DNA of 64,000 nt from Sphingobium cyanobacteriorum (GCF_030580935.1 NZ_JAUQOM010000003.1:124001-188000); one strand, 5' to 3'. Positions 29,274 through 37,883 are shown, counted from the first letter of the stretch. Notes: generated by a model not told the origin, from the letters alone. Numbers and translations are program-made.

Positions 29274-31003
29274 GGCTGCACCAGCTTGGAGAAGGCCGTG
29301 TTCTTCCCGACTGCGAAGCGAGCATCGATCCCGTCGCCAATCGACAGCGCCAGAAGCGCTTCGCCGGCAAGGCGCTTTGCCCAAAAATCGATAAGCCGAT
29401 CGAGATCACGATTATAGCGCTTCACCGTCCGTTCGCGCGCGAAGTCGGCGGTGATCGCTTTGGTCGCGTCCGTGACACCCTCAAACACGATCTTTGGATC
29501 AAGCAGCAGCCAAAGACCGTCGTCTGCCCAGTCAAGCCGGACCCCGACCCCCTCGTGCCATTTCAGGTCCGGGTGTTTGGGCACGGTGCCAGTCGTCTGA
29601 TGAGTTATCGCGCGAAGCCCATCCCATGCGCTGTCGGCGGGATCTACTGGCACGAGCAAATCAGCGCTGCGGCGGCGGATCGCACGAACATTCTTGGCGG
29701 CACACAGCGCCTCTACCAAGGCATCGCGTAGCAGGCCGCGTTCGCCGGACTCATAGCGCAGGCGCCGCTTCTCGAAGGTGGCCAGATCGAACGCAGTGAT
29801 TCCGAACGGGTCGAACACTCGACGGAACTCGGCATCGCTGCCGAAACCGAGCACGCCCGCTTGCGTGCGCGTCACGATCAGGCGCGCGTTCGCCTCGGCG
29901 ACCGCCGAACGCGCCGCTGCGACACCCTCGATCGTGCATACCAGCTTGCGGCAATTGGCCGGGATGGTGACGGCAAGCCCGTTGAGCCGAATGAGGGGCC
30001 AGCCCCGCTGGCCCGAGGGCTCGGGAGCGCCCGACACGCGCGACCGTCCTGTTGCCAGCGCGTTGAGAGCGGATGTGTCGAGCGCGGGCAGCAGCCGCAC
30101 GAGATCACGTAATATCTCATCGAAGCTCTCAATCCGCACCAGCCCGCACTCAACGCCCGCGTCGCTGGCGCGCTGGAGAAGTCGGATGACCCGCCCGAGC
30201 GGTGGATCGCTACCGCGATGCAGCCAGAACAGTCCGCCAGGATAACCGCCCGGCTGATTGAGCGCCGTTTCAAGCGCGTCCATCACTGAATCGTCGCGTC
30301 CGCTGTAGCCGGCGACTACGAGGCCGGATCGTCGGCAGGCATCCACGAGCTGCTGACGAAGCGCCGCATCCTGCTGGCGCAGCTCATCGGTCGTGTTCTT
30401 AAGCCGACGCGAGCGGAAATCGCCGTGCAGCTTCACTGCGATGGGCCATTTTTGCGCGCCGATCAATTGCCCCGCCAGTTCCGGAGCGTCGAGTGCAACG
30501 ACGCTCAACGTGCCCGTTGTGCCATACGTTCTCGCGCAGGCATCTTCGATCAAGTGGTCGAAATTGGTCGTCCAGACGAGCTGAGTGTGGCCCGCTTTTA
30601 GAAGCGAGGCGAGGGCAAGATGGCCATAGGCCAGCTTCGCGCCGCTAATCATGCCTTGAATAAAAGTCGTGCGATCGCGCTCCACCGGGTAGGTTGCTTC
30701 GAAGAGCGCCGCGTATTCATCCGGTGAACCCGGCGACGGTAGTCGCTCGGAACTCGCAATGTGCGAGTCTAACAGCGCGCGGATCGCAGGATTACCGAGA
30801 TCGGCGACACTCTGCGGCGACGCCTTGCGTTGGGCAACGAACAACGTTTGCTTGAATTGCCAGATCATATCCCAAGCGCTGGGGATGCCGGCTGAAACCG
30901 ACGCACCCGCGCCAAGGAGCCACATTAATTGGCCGGGGCGCAGCGCGAAGCGCCGCACAAAGTCATCGCTCGATAGCTCGCTCGGGCTCGTTATGCTCTC
31001 CAT
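29270..31003 (-). CDS. SIR2-APAZ effector of a SPARSA defence system (NADase)
   Basis: 577 residues. N-terminal SIR2 domain with all landmark motifs: LLGAGASVSAGIPSAW (29-44), WTTNFDHLIED (144-154), KLHGDFRS (191-198, putative catalytic His193) and VVAGYSGRDDSVMDAL (229-244). About residue 300 onward matches the APAZ region that replaces PAZ and docks to the short Argonaute. Published SPARSA pairs deplete NAD+ when the Argonaute senses plasmid or phage nucleic acid, killing or arresting the cell. Gene order (SIR2-APAZ first, Argonaute second, overlapping) is the standard one. Confidence 0.92.
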   Translation of the reverse strand: MESITSPSELSSDDFVRRFALRPGQLMWLLGAGASVSAGIPSAWDMIWQFKQTLFVAQRKASPQSVADLGNPAIRALLDSHIASSERLPSPGSPDEYAALFEATYPVERDRTTFIQGMISGAKLAYGHLALASLLKAGHTQLVWTTNFDHLIEDACARTYGTTGTLSVVALDAPELAGQLIGAQKWPIAVKLHGDFRSRRLKNTTDELRQQDAALRQQLVDACRRSGLVVAGYSGRDDSVMDALETALNQPGGYPGGLFWLHRGSDPPLGRVIRLLQRASDAGVECGLVRIESFDEILRDLVRLLPALDTSALNALATGRSRVSGAPEPSGQRGWPLIRLNGLAVTIPANCRKLVCTIEGVAAARSAVAEANARLIVTRTQAGVLGFGSDAEFRRVFDPFGITAFDLATFEKRRLRYESGERGLLRDALVEALCAAKNVRAIRRRSADLLVPVDPADSAWDGLRAITHQTTGTVPKHPDLKWHEGVGVRLDWADDGLWLLLDPKIVFEGVTDATKAITADFARERTVKRYNRDLDRLIDFWAKRLAGEALLALSIGDGIDARFAVGKNTAFSKLVQP

Positions 31004-31047
31004 CCGCCCATGCCTAACCGATCCACAAGCCTTCGCCAGCAGATTTT

Positions 31048-31066
31048 GTTCTCTAATGGTTCTCTA
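31048..31066 (-). promoter_or_regulatory. Tandem octamer in the upstream region of the SPARSA operon
   Basis: Read on the coding (minus) strand, TAGAGAAC occurs twice with an 11-base period, about one helical turn, 45 to 63 bases before the SIR2-APAZ start. A TTGAGC sequence just upstream and AAAAT just downstream could be weak -35 and -10 boxes, which would place the octamers in the spacer. The repeat is seen; a promoter or operator role is inferred. Confidence 0.35.
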
Positions 31067-31147
31067 GGCTCAACCTTGTGATCGGCAGGTGCGGGAAGCG
31101 ACGCCACCGTTGTAAGCGCCTGGGCTTCCGAGCAGCCGTAGCGCAGG

Positions 31148-31762
31148 TCATTCGGGGGGTGGTGGCAGCAGAGGCGGCGCCTCGTAGGCTTCTAGCTGCC
31201 ACGGCCCCTGGTAGTTCTCAATGATGCCTTCGGTCGGCACGGGCATGCCGGCAATGAGCGCGATCTGCCCGAGACACCGGCTCAGGTGTCCGCGTAAGAT
31301 TTCGAGGCCGTCGAAATAGGCTTGGCGCACGTCCGGCGGTCGATGAAACTCGCCGAAACGTGGATGCGGGGGCGCATCCTTGTCGCGCCGCAACAGCTCC
31401 TCGTAAGTCATAAACTGTCGAATACCAGTCGCCATCGCATCGAGCAGAAGGAACAGCGGTCCGTCCTGCAACTCGGCGAGTTCCACCTCTTTGTCGACGA
31501 TCAACTGGCGGATTTCCTTGAGCGAAGTGAGAGCTCTCTCGATGCAATCGTCGCAACATTCCCACGCAGATAGGACGCGCCGATCGCGCAAACGGAGGAC
31601 GATCTCGCGCGCCACACGGCGCTCGCGATCTTTAGGGCTGACCGCAATGCTGATGAAAGGCAAGTTCAAGGTGACGTCACCTATCCGGCCAGCGACTTGG
31701 CGGCGAGCGCGGGCGAGGAGATCGGTCAGATCGAACTTGAAGGGGATATCGCCACTTCGCAC
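31148..31762 (-). CDS. Unrecognised protein, second gene of a pair upstream of SPARSA
   Basis: 204 residues from a GTG start, 3 bases after the stop of the 315-residue gene, so coupled to it. I do not recognise the family. Visible features: an early SPKDRERRVAREIVLRLRDRR basic-amphipathic region, a cysteine cluster ECCDDCIERAL near residue 70, a helical middle (LTSLKEIRQLIVDKEVELAEL), FGEFHRPPDVRQAYFDGLEI, and a proline-rich tail. No signal peptide or clear membrane segment. It ends 144 bases before the SIR2-APAZ start on the same strand. Confidence 0.75.
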   Translation of the reverse strand: MRSGDIPFKFDLTDLLARARRQVAGRIGDVTLNLPFISIAVSPKDRERRVAREIVLRLRDRRVLSAWECCDDCIERALTSLKEIRQLIVDKEVELAELQDGPLFLLLDAMATGIRQFMTYEELLRRDKDAPPHPRFGEFHRPPDVRQAYFDGLEILRGHLSRCLGQIALIAGMPVPTEGIIENYQGPWQLEAYEAPPLLPPPPE

Positions 31763-31765
31763 GGC

Positions 31766-32713
31766 TCAGGCCTCGCCCGGCAGGGTAATTGATGCAGCGA
31801 GAGCCGCCCCAATGGGCCCCGATCGGCGTTCGAGGAAATAGCGGACGCGATCGTCATTGCTGTCATCGAACTGCTGTCCAACCTGACAGGTCAGCAGCAG
31901 ATCGGCAGCCCAGGTTTCGAGCGGCCAATCCCGCCCGACGCAGGCGGATTTCAGCAGGCTGAAGGTGGGAGATTGGCCGTCATTGAGTTCGACAAGAGCG
32001 CGGTGGAGGTTGTCGGCATCGACCACCCGATTTCCGACCGGCATGTCGCCAACGCGGATTCGTTTTCGCAGGGGGTAGGTAACTGCGTAGGGAAGCTCAG
32101 GCGGTGCGTAGAGCAGGTAGAAGACGGCCTTGCCGAAATCCCGATTGAGCGTGTCGATCAGTTCGACCTGTCGGTGTCCAGCCTGAATTGCGGCGAAGGT
32201 GCAGGTTTCGTCGAAGCTGTAGGTTCGGTGGAGTGCGGCGGCTGCTTGCTGCCCATCGCGGCGGATGAACGCATTCATGCCATGAAGGAAACCAATTTCA
32301 TCTTCGTCTTCGACATCATGGTTAGTCGGAAAGAGACGTTTGGATTGGAGCAGGCCAATCTTCTTCGCCACCAGCTTGTCTTGTCGATAGACGAAGACGA
32401 GGATCGCAATATCCGCCGTTTCCCAACGCCGGCGTTGCGGAAAATCCCAATCCCAATGGGGAGCGCCTAGGCGCCGCAAACCACCGATGTTGTGAGTATC
32501 CATGCGGATGATCGCGCCCGAAGGCAGGAGCGTCGGCGCACTGTTGGGGATCAGCGCTTCAATCAATCCGTCATCGAGCGATGTCTCGCGGATATTGGGG
32601 AGATTGGCCAGGCGCTCACATACGTGGCGGTTTGCGTCCGCGAAGACGCCACGGAACCAGGCAACAACGTCGGCGGGTATCACTGGCCAAGGATTCAATC
32701 GCGTTCCCCTCAT
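31766..32713 (-). CDS. Unrecognised protein with a possible D...QxK nuclease-like signature
   Basis: 315 residues from ATG 32713; a GTG at 32731 would add six. Not recognised. The segment RRWETADIAILVFVYR followed by KKIGLLQSKRLFP places an Asp about 20 residues before a hydrophobic strand ending in Q-S-K. This resembles the D...(E/Q)xK core of Mrr-like PD-(D/E)XK nucleases; this is a weak, pattern-only inference. Later parts (FAAIQAGHRQVELIDTLNRD, AVFYLLYAPPELPYAVTYPL) are not diagnostic. It is the first gene of a pair lying upstream of the SPARSA genes inside the repeat-bounded cassette. Confidence 0.75.
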   Translation of the reverse strand: MRGTRLNPWPVIPADVVAWFRGVFADANRHVCERLANLPNIRETSLDDGLIEALIPNSAPTLLPSGAIIRMDTHNIGGLRRLGAPHWDWDFPQRRRWETADIAILVFVYRQDKLVAKKIGLLQSKRLFPTNHDVEDEDEIGFLHGMNAFIRRDGQQAAAALHRTYSFDETCTFAAIQAGHRQVELIDTLNRDFGKAVFYLLYAPPELPYAVTYPLRKRIRVGDMPVGNRVVDADNLHRALVELNDGQSPTFSLLKSACVGRDWPLETWAADLLLTCQVGQQFDDSNDDRVRYFLERRSGPIGAALAASITLPGEA

Positions 32714-32913
32714 CTGCCGAGGTAATTGCACTACGCAATCCGACCAAGCGGTATCTACGGCGGCGGCAGAGGCAACTTGCCATCGGGAGGCTCGAAAGTG
32801 TGGGCCGTTGATCCTACCCCCGATGCTTCTCGAATAATCAGCGGCGTCGCACTACGCCATAGGGCGGCTACAGGCGCGCGGCGGCGGTTCTATAGGAGTG
32901 CAAACGGCGATGT

Positions 32914-32946
32914 GTATTCGTTATGTTTATCCAGGGCGGGGCACCA
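32914..32946 (+). repeat. 33-bp imperfect direct repeat, copy B (element/chromosome boundary)
   Basis: 30 of 33 bases match copy A at 27688, same orientation, including the 19-base identical head. It lies 50 bases before the stop of cobQ, the first clearly chromosomal gene, in a 265-base gene-free region. Likely the right junction of the accessory DNA; whether it is a recombination core or a relic of a coding sequence is unresolved. Confidence 0.65.
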
Positions 32947-32967
32947 TTTCCCTGACAAGGGCGAACC

Positions 32968-32989
32968 GGGCGGCTTTTTCCGCCCTTTT
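32968..32989 (+). terminator. Rho-independent terminator reading rightwards
   Basis: GGGCGG, a CTTTTT loop, CCGCCC and four T residues on the + strand. The only adjacent gene, cobQ, is on the opposite strand and would not get a T tract from this hairpin. It therefore terminates a rightward transcript entering from the element, or is the remnant terminator of a chromosomal gene displaced by integration. Confidence 0.55.
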
Positions 32990-32996
32990 CATGGGT

Positions 32997-34445
32997 TCAT
33001 GCCATCGCCAGCGTCACCATGGCGTCGATATCGACATGCTCCTCCAGCCGCGTGGCGATCTCGTCCAGCGCATCCTCGACCGACTGGTCATAATCCGTTC
33101 CGGCCGACGCCCCGCCAATCTGCCGCAGCAGCGCGTCGCGCAGGGCGCTGCTGGCGAGCAGACCATGGACATAGCTGCCCATCACCCGCCCGTCGCGGCT
33201 GACGGCGCCGTCCGGCCGCTCCCCCAGCATCGCGAACGGCCGCCCGCAATCCGGCCCGGCGGTGCGGCCCATATGCATTTCATAGCCGCCAAAATCCGCG
33301 CCCAGCGCGCGCCCGCGCACCGCCTCCAGCGTCTTGGCGCCGCTCAGCACCGTGTCCACGTCCAGCAGGCCAAGCCCGTCGACCGTGCCCGCCGGCCCCT
33401 CCAGCCCGTCGGGATCGCGGATCGTCCGGCCCAGCATCTGATAGCCGCCGCAAATGCCCAGCACCGCGCCACCGCGCCGGTGATGCGCCTTGATGTCGAT
33501 ATCCCATCCCTGCGCGACCATGGCGCGCATGTCCGCGACGCTGGCCTTTGATCCGGGCAGGACTACCAGCGCGGCGTCAGCCGGGATCGTCTGCCCCGGC
33601 CCGACCATGCGCAGGTCGATCCCCGGCTCCAGCTTCAGCGGATCGAGATCGTCGAAATTGGAAATGCGCGGCAACACCGGGCAGGCGACCACCAGCGGCG
33701 CGTCGGTGGAAAAGGTCCGCCGCTCCAGCACCACCGCATCCTCGCTCGGCAACCGGGCGACGGCATCCAGCCAGGGTATCACGCCAAAGCCGCGCCAGCC
33801 CGACAGCGCGGCGATCTGGGCATAGCCATCCTCGAACAAGGCCGGATCGCCCCGGAACTTGTTGATCAGGAAACCCCGGATCATCGCGGCGTCATCGGGA
33901 TCGATCACCGTCCGCGTGCCCACGACGGCCGCGATCACGCCGCCACGGTCGATGTCTCCGACCAGGATCACCGGCACATTGGCGACGCGGGCGAATCCCA
34001 TGTTGGCGATGTCGCCGGCGCGCAGGTTGATCTCGGCGGGCGATCCCGCGCCCTCCACCACCACAATGTCGCAATCGGCGCGCAGCCGGTCATGGCTTTC
34101 CAGCACCGCGCCCAGCAATTGCCCCCGCGCGCTGCGGAAATTGCCCGATCCCAGAACGCCACGCACCTGACCATGGACGATCAGTTGCGATGTCCGGTCG
34201 GCCTGGGGTTTCAGCAGCACCGGGTTCATGTCCGTATGCGGCGCAACGCCGCAGGCGATCGCCTGCAACGCCTGCGCCCGGCCGATCTCGCCCCCGTCGC
34301 TGGTCACGGCGGCATTGTTGGACATATTCTGCGGCTTGAACGGGCGCACCCGATAGCCGCGCCGCACCAGCGCCCGGCACAGCCCGGCGACCAGCACCGA
34401 CTTGCCCACATCCGATCCGGTTCCCTGCAACATGATGGCACCCAT
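32997..34445 (-). CDS. cobQ: Cobyric acid synthase CobQ
   Basis: 482 residues from MGAIMLQGTGSDVGKS (AGGAC upstream); a longer upstream start is less likely. N-terminal dethiobiotin-synthetase-like P-loop domain (GTGSDVGKSVLVAGL, RPFKPQNMSNNAAV, VVVEGAGSPAEINL) and C-terminal glutamine amidotransferase with nucleophile Cys in GICGGYQMLG and His in GSYVHGLL. Amidates the b, d, e and g carboxyls of adenosylcobyrinic acid in cobalamin synthesis. First core gene right of the ICE; no other cob genes are in the window. Confidence 0.95.
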   Translation of the reverse strand: MGAIMLQGTGSDVGKSVLVAGLCRALVRRGYRVRPFKPQNMSNNAAVTSDGGEIGRAQALQAIACGVAPHTDMNPVLLKPQADRTSQLIVHGQVRGVLGSGNFRSARGQLLGAVLESHDRLRADCDIVVVEGAGSPAEINLRAGDIANMGFARVANVPVILVGDIDRGGVIAAVVGTRTVIDPDDAAMIRGFLINKFRGDPALFEDGYAQIAALSGWRGFGVIPWLDAVARLPSEDAVVLERRTFSTDAPLVVACPVLPRISNFDDLDPLKLEPGIDLRMVGPGQTIPADAALVVLPGSKASVADMRAMVAQGWDIDIKAHHRRGGAVLGICGGYQMLGRTIRDPDGLEGPAGTVDGLGLLDVDTVLSGAKTLEAVRGRALGADFGGYEMHMGRTAGPDCGRPFAMLGERPDGAVSRDGRVMGSYVHGLLASSALRDALLRQIGGASAGTDYDQSVEDALDEIATRLEEHVDIDAMVTLAMA

Positions 34446-34484
34446 GCGCGCCGTCCTGACGCCAGCGGGCCGTGAAGGCAAGGG

Positions 34485-36098
34485 TCAGGCGACCACGGTG
34501 GCGATGCCGCAGCGCCGTTGATGCACCCGCACTTCGGCCGTGCCGACGCGCACGCCCAGCGTCGCGGTGACGCTGTTCACTATGCCGTCGAGCAAGGGCG
34601 CGGTCGTCCCCAGCACCCCGCCGACCAGCGGGCTGAGCGGACTGTTGCTGACGGTGATGCCCAGCAGCGACACCTGGATCTGCGTTCTGCTCGCCAGGCT
34701 GGCGGCGATGCCCTGGGTCAGGTCGGTGGTACTGACGCTCTTGGCCTGCTGCGCGCTGATTTCGCTGGGGGTGAAGAACAGGCTCTGGCTCTGCGCGCCG
34801 CCCAGCGCGATCTGGCTGTAGCCGCTGATGCGCGTGCCGATCGTCTGCGCCAGCAGGGCGCTGCGCGGATTGGCGGGGGTCGAAAAGTTGGTGAGCGCGG
34901 CGATATCGACATCGCCCAGCGCCGCCGTTCCGACCGAGGGCGTCACGGCCAGCGTCACTCCGCCATGGACGCCGCACTGAATGTCGGTCAGCCGTGCTTC
35001 GGCCGCCGCCAGCTCGATATAGAGCGGCACACGCACCGACGCGATGCCGGACAGGGCGGTGGCGACCGTGCTTTCCAGATAGAGGCGCGTCTGCGCCGTG
35101 CGCAGCACTACGTCGCGGCTGGCGGTGACGCTCATCAGCGGCGAGCGGGTCTGGCCTTCGCCCACCACCAGCATCAGCCGCGTGCTGCTGAGGCCGGGCA
35201 CGGTGACACGCAAATCCATCGGCACCGATGCGCCGGATGACGGGCTGAGGATCATGCGCAACAGGGAAAAGGCGTCGAGCAGGATATGGGGCTGTCCCGT
35301 CGCCTGGCTGGCGCTGCGCATCGGTCCCAGGTCGATGATGTCGCTCAGCCTTACCGTGCGGCCGGGAATGCGGCTCGACAGTGCCAGCAGCGTTGCGGCG
35401 GCACTGCCGCCACCCGCGCTATCCGCCATCGCGCCCAGCAGATCGGACACCGGGATTTCCCGGTCGAACAGGGCGCCATAAGTTTCACCATCCCGCCCCG
35501 TCCGCACCCGCAGCGCATCAGCAACATGGAGCAGGTCGAGATTGGCGCCGATCAGGCCATTATAATCCATCACCGACAGGTTGAGCTGGGTTCCCGCCAG
35601 ACTGGACAGCAGCATGTTGGGCAGCCCGCCGCTCAGCGCGGCGAGGCCCGTGCCGAGCGAGAAGGCGGCGGCGTCGCTGCGCGCGGCGATGGCGCGGGCG
35701 GACAGCGTCATGCCGTCGCGCCCGACGAGCAGGCGCCCGAGGAAGAGCGGCACGCGGCGCTGCACCTCGATCCGGGTGGCGGAGCCGCCCGCTTCCCCGG
35801 CGCGAAAGCGCTCCGCCACCGGGACGGCGGTGTCGGCGGCATAGCCGCCCTGTTCCACGGCAGCGAGGGTGACGCCAGCCACGCCGCTCTGGCCGACCAG
35901 TTGTTCGGCGGCGCTGCGGCCGCCATCGGCGGCGGCCAGCGCGGCGGAGTCCGCTATTCCCTGCAACTGCCGGCGCGCCAGATAGACCGATCCAAGGTCG
36001 ACCGCGACCGTTGCCGCGCCGGCCAGCATGAACAGCGACCCGGCCAGTATGACACTGACACCACCGCGCCGGTCGCACAGGATGGCGGCCCGGCACAT
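34485..36098 (-). CDS. TadG-like Flp pilus assembly protein
   Basis: 537 residues. Short basic head then a single N-terminal membrane helix (GGVSVILAGSLFMLAGAATVAVDLG) followed by LARRQLQGIADSAALAAADG, the signature of TadG/TadE-type pseudopilin-like proteins. The long C-terminal region is secreted, low in charge and unrecognised. The ATG overlaps the stop of the TadE-like gene (ATGA). No other tad genes are nearby, so this is an orphan minor-pilin pair. Confidence 0.75.
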   Translation of the reverse strand: MCRAAILCDRRGGVSVILAGSLFMLAGAATVAVDLGSVYLARRQLQGIADSAALAAADGGRSAAEQLVGQSGVAGVTLAAVEQGGYAADTAVPVAERFRAGEAGGSATRIEVQRRVPLFLGRLLVGRDGMTLSARAIAARSDAAAFSLGTGLAALSGGLPNMLLSSLAGTQLNLSVMDYNGLIGANLDLLHVADALRVRTGRDGETYGALFDREIPVSDLLGAMADSAGGGSAAATLLALSSRIPGRTVRLSDIIDLGPMRSASQATGQPHILLDAFSLLRMILSPSSGASVPMDLRVTVPGLSSTRLMLVVGEGQTRSPLMSVTASRDVVLRTAQTRLYLESTVATALSGIASVRVPLYIELAAAEARLTDIQCGVHGGVTLAVTPSVGTAALGDVDIAALTNFSTPANPRSALLAQTIGTRISGYSQIALGGAQSQSLFFTPSEISAQQAKSVSTTDLTQGIAASLASRTQIQVSLLGITVSNSPLSPLVGGVLGTTAPLLDGIVNSVTATLGVRVGTAEVRVHQRRCGIATVVA

Positions 36099-36538
36099 CA
36101 ACTGTTGATCCGCACGACGGCGCTGCGTTCCAGCACGCTGCCGGGCAAGGGAAAGGGGATGGCGGCAAAGACAGGCGCGTTCGACAGGTTGTAGCGCAGC
36201 GTCACCGTATAATAGCCGCTGGTTTCGCTGGCGCCGATGCTGATCGTCTGCGCGCCGGGCATCGGAAAGGCGGTACGGGCAGCAGCCACGCTCTGGTCCA
36301 CCAGCGCGCGCCGCTCGGTCATGGTCAGCCCCGCCACCGCCGCGCGCGCCGCGTCATTGGCCGCCTGTTGCAGGCTGTGCGCGGTCATGAACCAACTGCC
36401 ATAGGCCAATATGCCCATCAGCAGCAGGATCAGGATGGGCAGGGCGAAGGCCGCCTCGATCAGGCTGCTGCCGCCCTGATGGCGCGGCAACAGCATCAGG
36501 CGATGGCGCAGGGCGGACAAGGCGGTTTTGCTGGACAT
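36098..36538 (-). CDS. TadE-like Flp pilus protein
   Basis: 146 residues. HQGGSSLIEAAFALPILILLLMGIL is the characteristic TadE-like N-terminal helix with the conserved Glu, followed by SLQQAANDAARAAVAG. Probably exported as a pseudopilin that helps Flp pilus assembly. Coupled to the downstream TadG-like gene through an ATGA overlap. Confidence 0.8.
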   Translation of the reverse strand: MSSKTALSALRHRLMLLPRHQGGSSLIEAAFALPILILLLMGILAYGSWFMTAHSLQQAANDAARAAVAGLTMTERRALVDQSVAAARTAFPMPGAQTISIGASETSGYYTVTLRYNLSNAPVFAAIPFPLPGSVLERSAVVRINS

Positions 36539-36688
36539 GGGCCTGATGCTATCGCCGCTTGTTCAACAGCCGGTTCCTGTGCTCGTTTCGCCACGGCCTG
36601 TATTTTATGTATCCGGCCGACAGGATGGCCGCGACAATGGGCCAGGCTTTCCAGGTTCGCGCGCTTTACCTCCGTTATGGACGCGATC

Positions 36689-37560
36689 TTACGCAGTTTG
36701 CGCCGGCGTCATCAGCATGATCGCCCCTTCGGTGCCATAAATGCCGTGCAGCCGGGCGATCGCGGCGTCGACGCTGGCGACGGTGCCGCCATTGGTCAGC
36801 AAATGGGTGGTGACGCGCCGGTCGCCATCGCCACGCAGCACGCCTTCCAGTTGCTCGCGAAAATGCGGGCGCACAGACAGTTCGACCAGATCGGCCATCG
36901 CCACTCTTTTCAGCCGTTCGGCTGACAGGCCCACCAATGTGCAGAAATTATCGTCCGTCACCTCTATGAAGCCGCGGGCCGACATGCGGACATAGGACAG
37001 GCCGCCATGCACCCCCATGGCTTTCAGCATTGCCGATTTCACGTCGGCCAGCCGGTGACGCTGCAAGTCGGCGGTGATGTCGCGCATCAGCAGCGCCACG
37101 CCCTGGCCGAAGGGAAAGGTCTGGAGGTGCAGCCAGCTATCGTCCCGAAAGGGGGATGGAATGTCGGCTGCGCTCGCCTCGCCGGACGACAGGCTGTGGC
37201 GGATATGCGCTTCGGTCAGCGTGCCGGTCAGTTCGGGGAAGGCATCCCACAGATGCTGCCCCTCCAACGGCCGGTTCCAGCGCCGGGTCATCGCCAATGC
37301 CACGCTGTTGGCATAGTCGATGGCAAGGTCGGCGCCGCACAGGATCAGTCCCTGATGCATCCGTGCGGCCAGTTCGAACGTCCGGTCGGGCGCGGGGGCG
37401 ACGCCATCCTCCACCGCCAGCATCCGAAACCGATCCAGACCCATGAAGACATGGGTTTCGCGGCCATCACCGGCTCGCGCGATCCGACCTCCCGCCAATG
37501 GGCGAAGTTGCGCACCAGTTCGGCGGCGGGTACGCTGCGCCTGCGGCGATCATCGAACAT
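36689..37560 (-). pseudogene. PAS-domain protein with Phd-like N-terminus, frameshifted
   Basis: A ribosome site (GGAAGGGAACAGGG) precedes ATG 37560, which opens MFDDRRRRSVPAAELVRNFAHWREVGSREPV and then runs out of frame. The continuation GRETHVFMGLDRF and a PAS domain (MHQGLILCGADLAIDYAN, WNRPLEGQHLWDAFPEL) lie in another frame, to a stop at 36689. The join falls near 37460-37470. A spontaneous deletion between two ATGG repeats that removed V-T-H-H-like codons would explain it. The C-terminal part has a second PAS-like region (EVTDDNFCTLVGLS) and no output domain. The downstream portion alone could start at TTG 37498. Confidence 0.6.
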
Positions 37561-37640
37561 CCCTGTTCCCTTCCTGCGTCGGTCAGCGGCAGGATAGGGC
37601 AAGTCGGCGCGGCAGCCTTGCCGATCATGATCCGTTTCGC

Positions 37641-37856
37641 TCAGGAACTGCGCTGATACTCAAGCGCGTCCAGGATCTTGCCGCCCGCCATGAACACCGC
37701 GCCTGAACAGGCGAGCGCCAGCAACTGGCCGCCTGTGCCGGGATATTGCTGCATATAGACGATGCCCCGTTCGCTCGCACCCAGCGCCAGCGCATAGATC
37801 ACCAGGAATGCCTCGAACTTGGTTTTGATAATGAAGAGATTCTTGATCCGTTGCAT
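37641..37856 (-). CDS. Small conserved membrane protein, unknown function
   Basis: 71 residues, two hydrophobic segments (FLVIYALALGAS; LLALACSGAVFMAGG) with a central GIVYMQQYPGTGGQ loop. The basic N-terminus (MQRIKNLFIIKTKFE) suggests a cytoplasmic start. I do not recognise a named family; similar short proteins occur in sphingomonads. Lies between the PAS gene and astB on the same strand. Confidence 0.6.
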   Translation of the reverse strand: MQRIKNLFIIKTKFEAFLVIYALALGASERGIVYMQQYPGTGGQLLALACSGAVFMAGGKILDALEYQRSS

Positions 37857-37883
37857 CGCACACCCGTCCGGCTGGCCCCGCCG

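Noticed and set aside
32914..32946. Repeat copy B as a tRNA 3' end because it finishes in CACCA
   Set aside because: No complementary acceptor strand 70-90 bases upstream and no T-loop; the CCA is coincidental.
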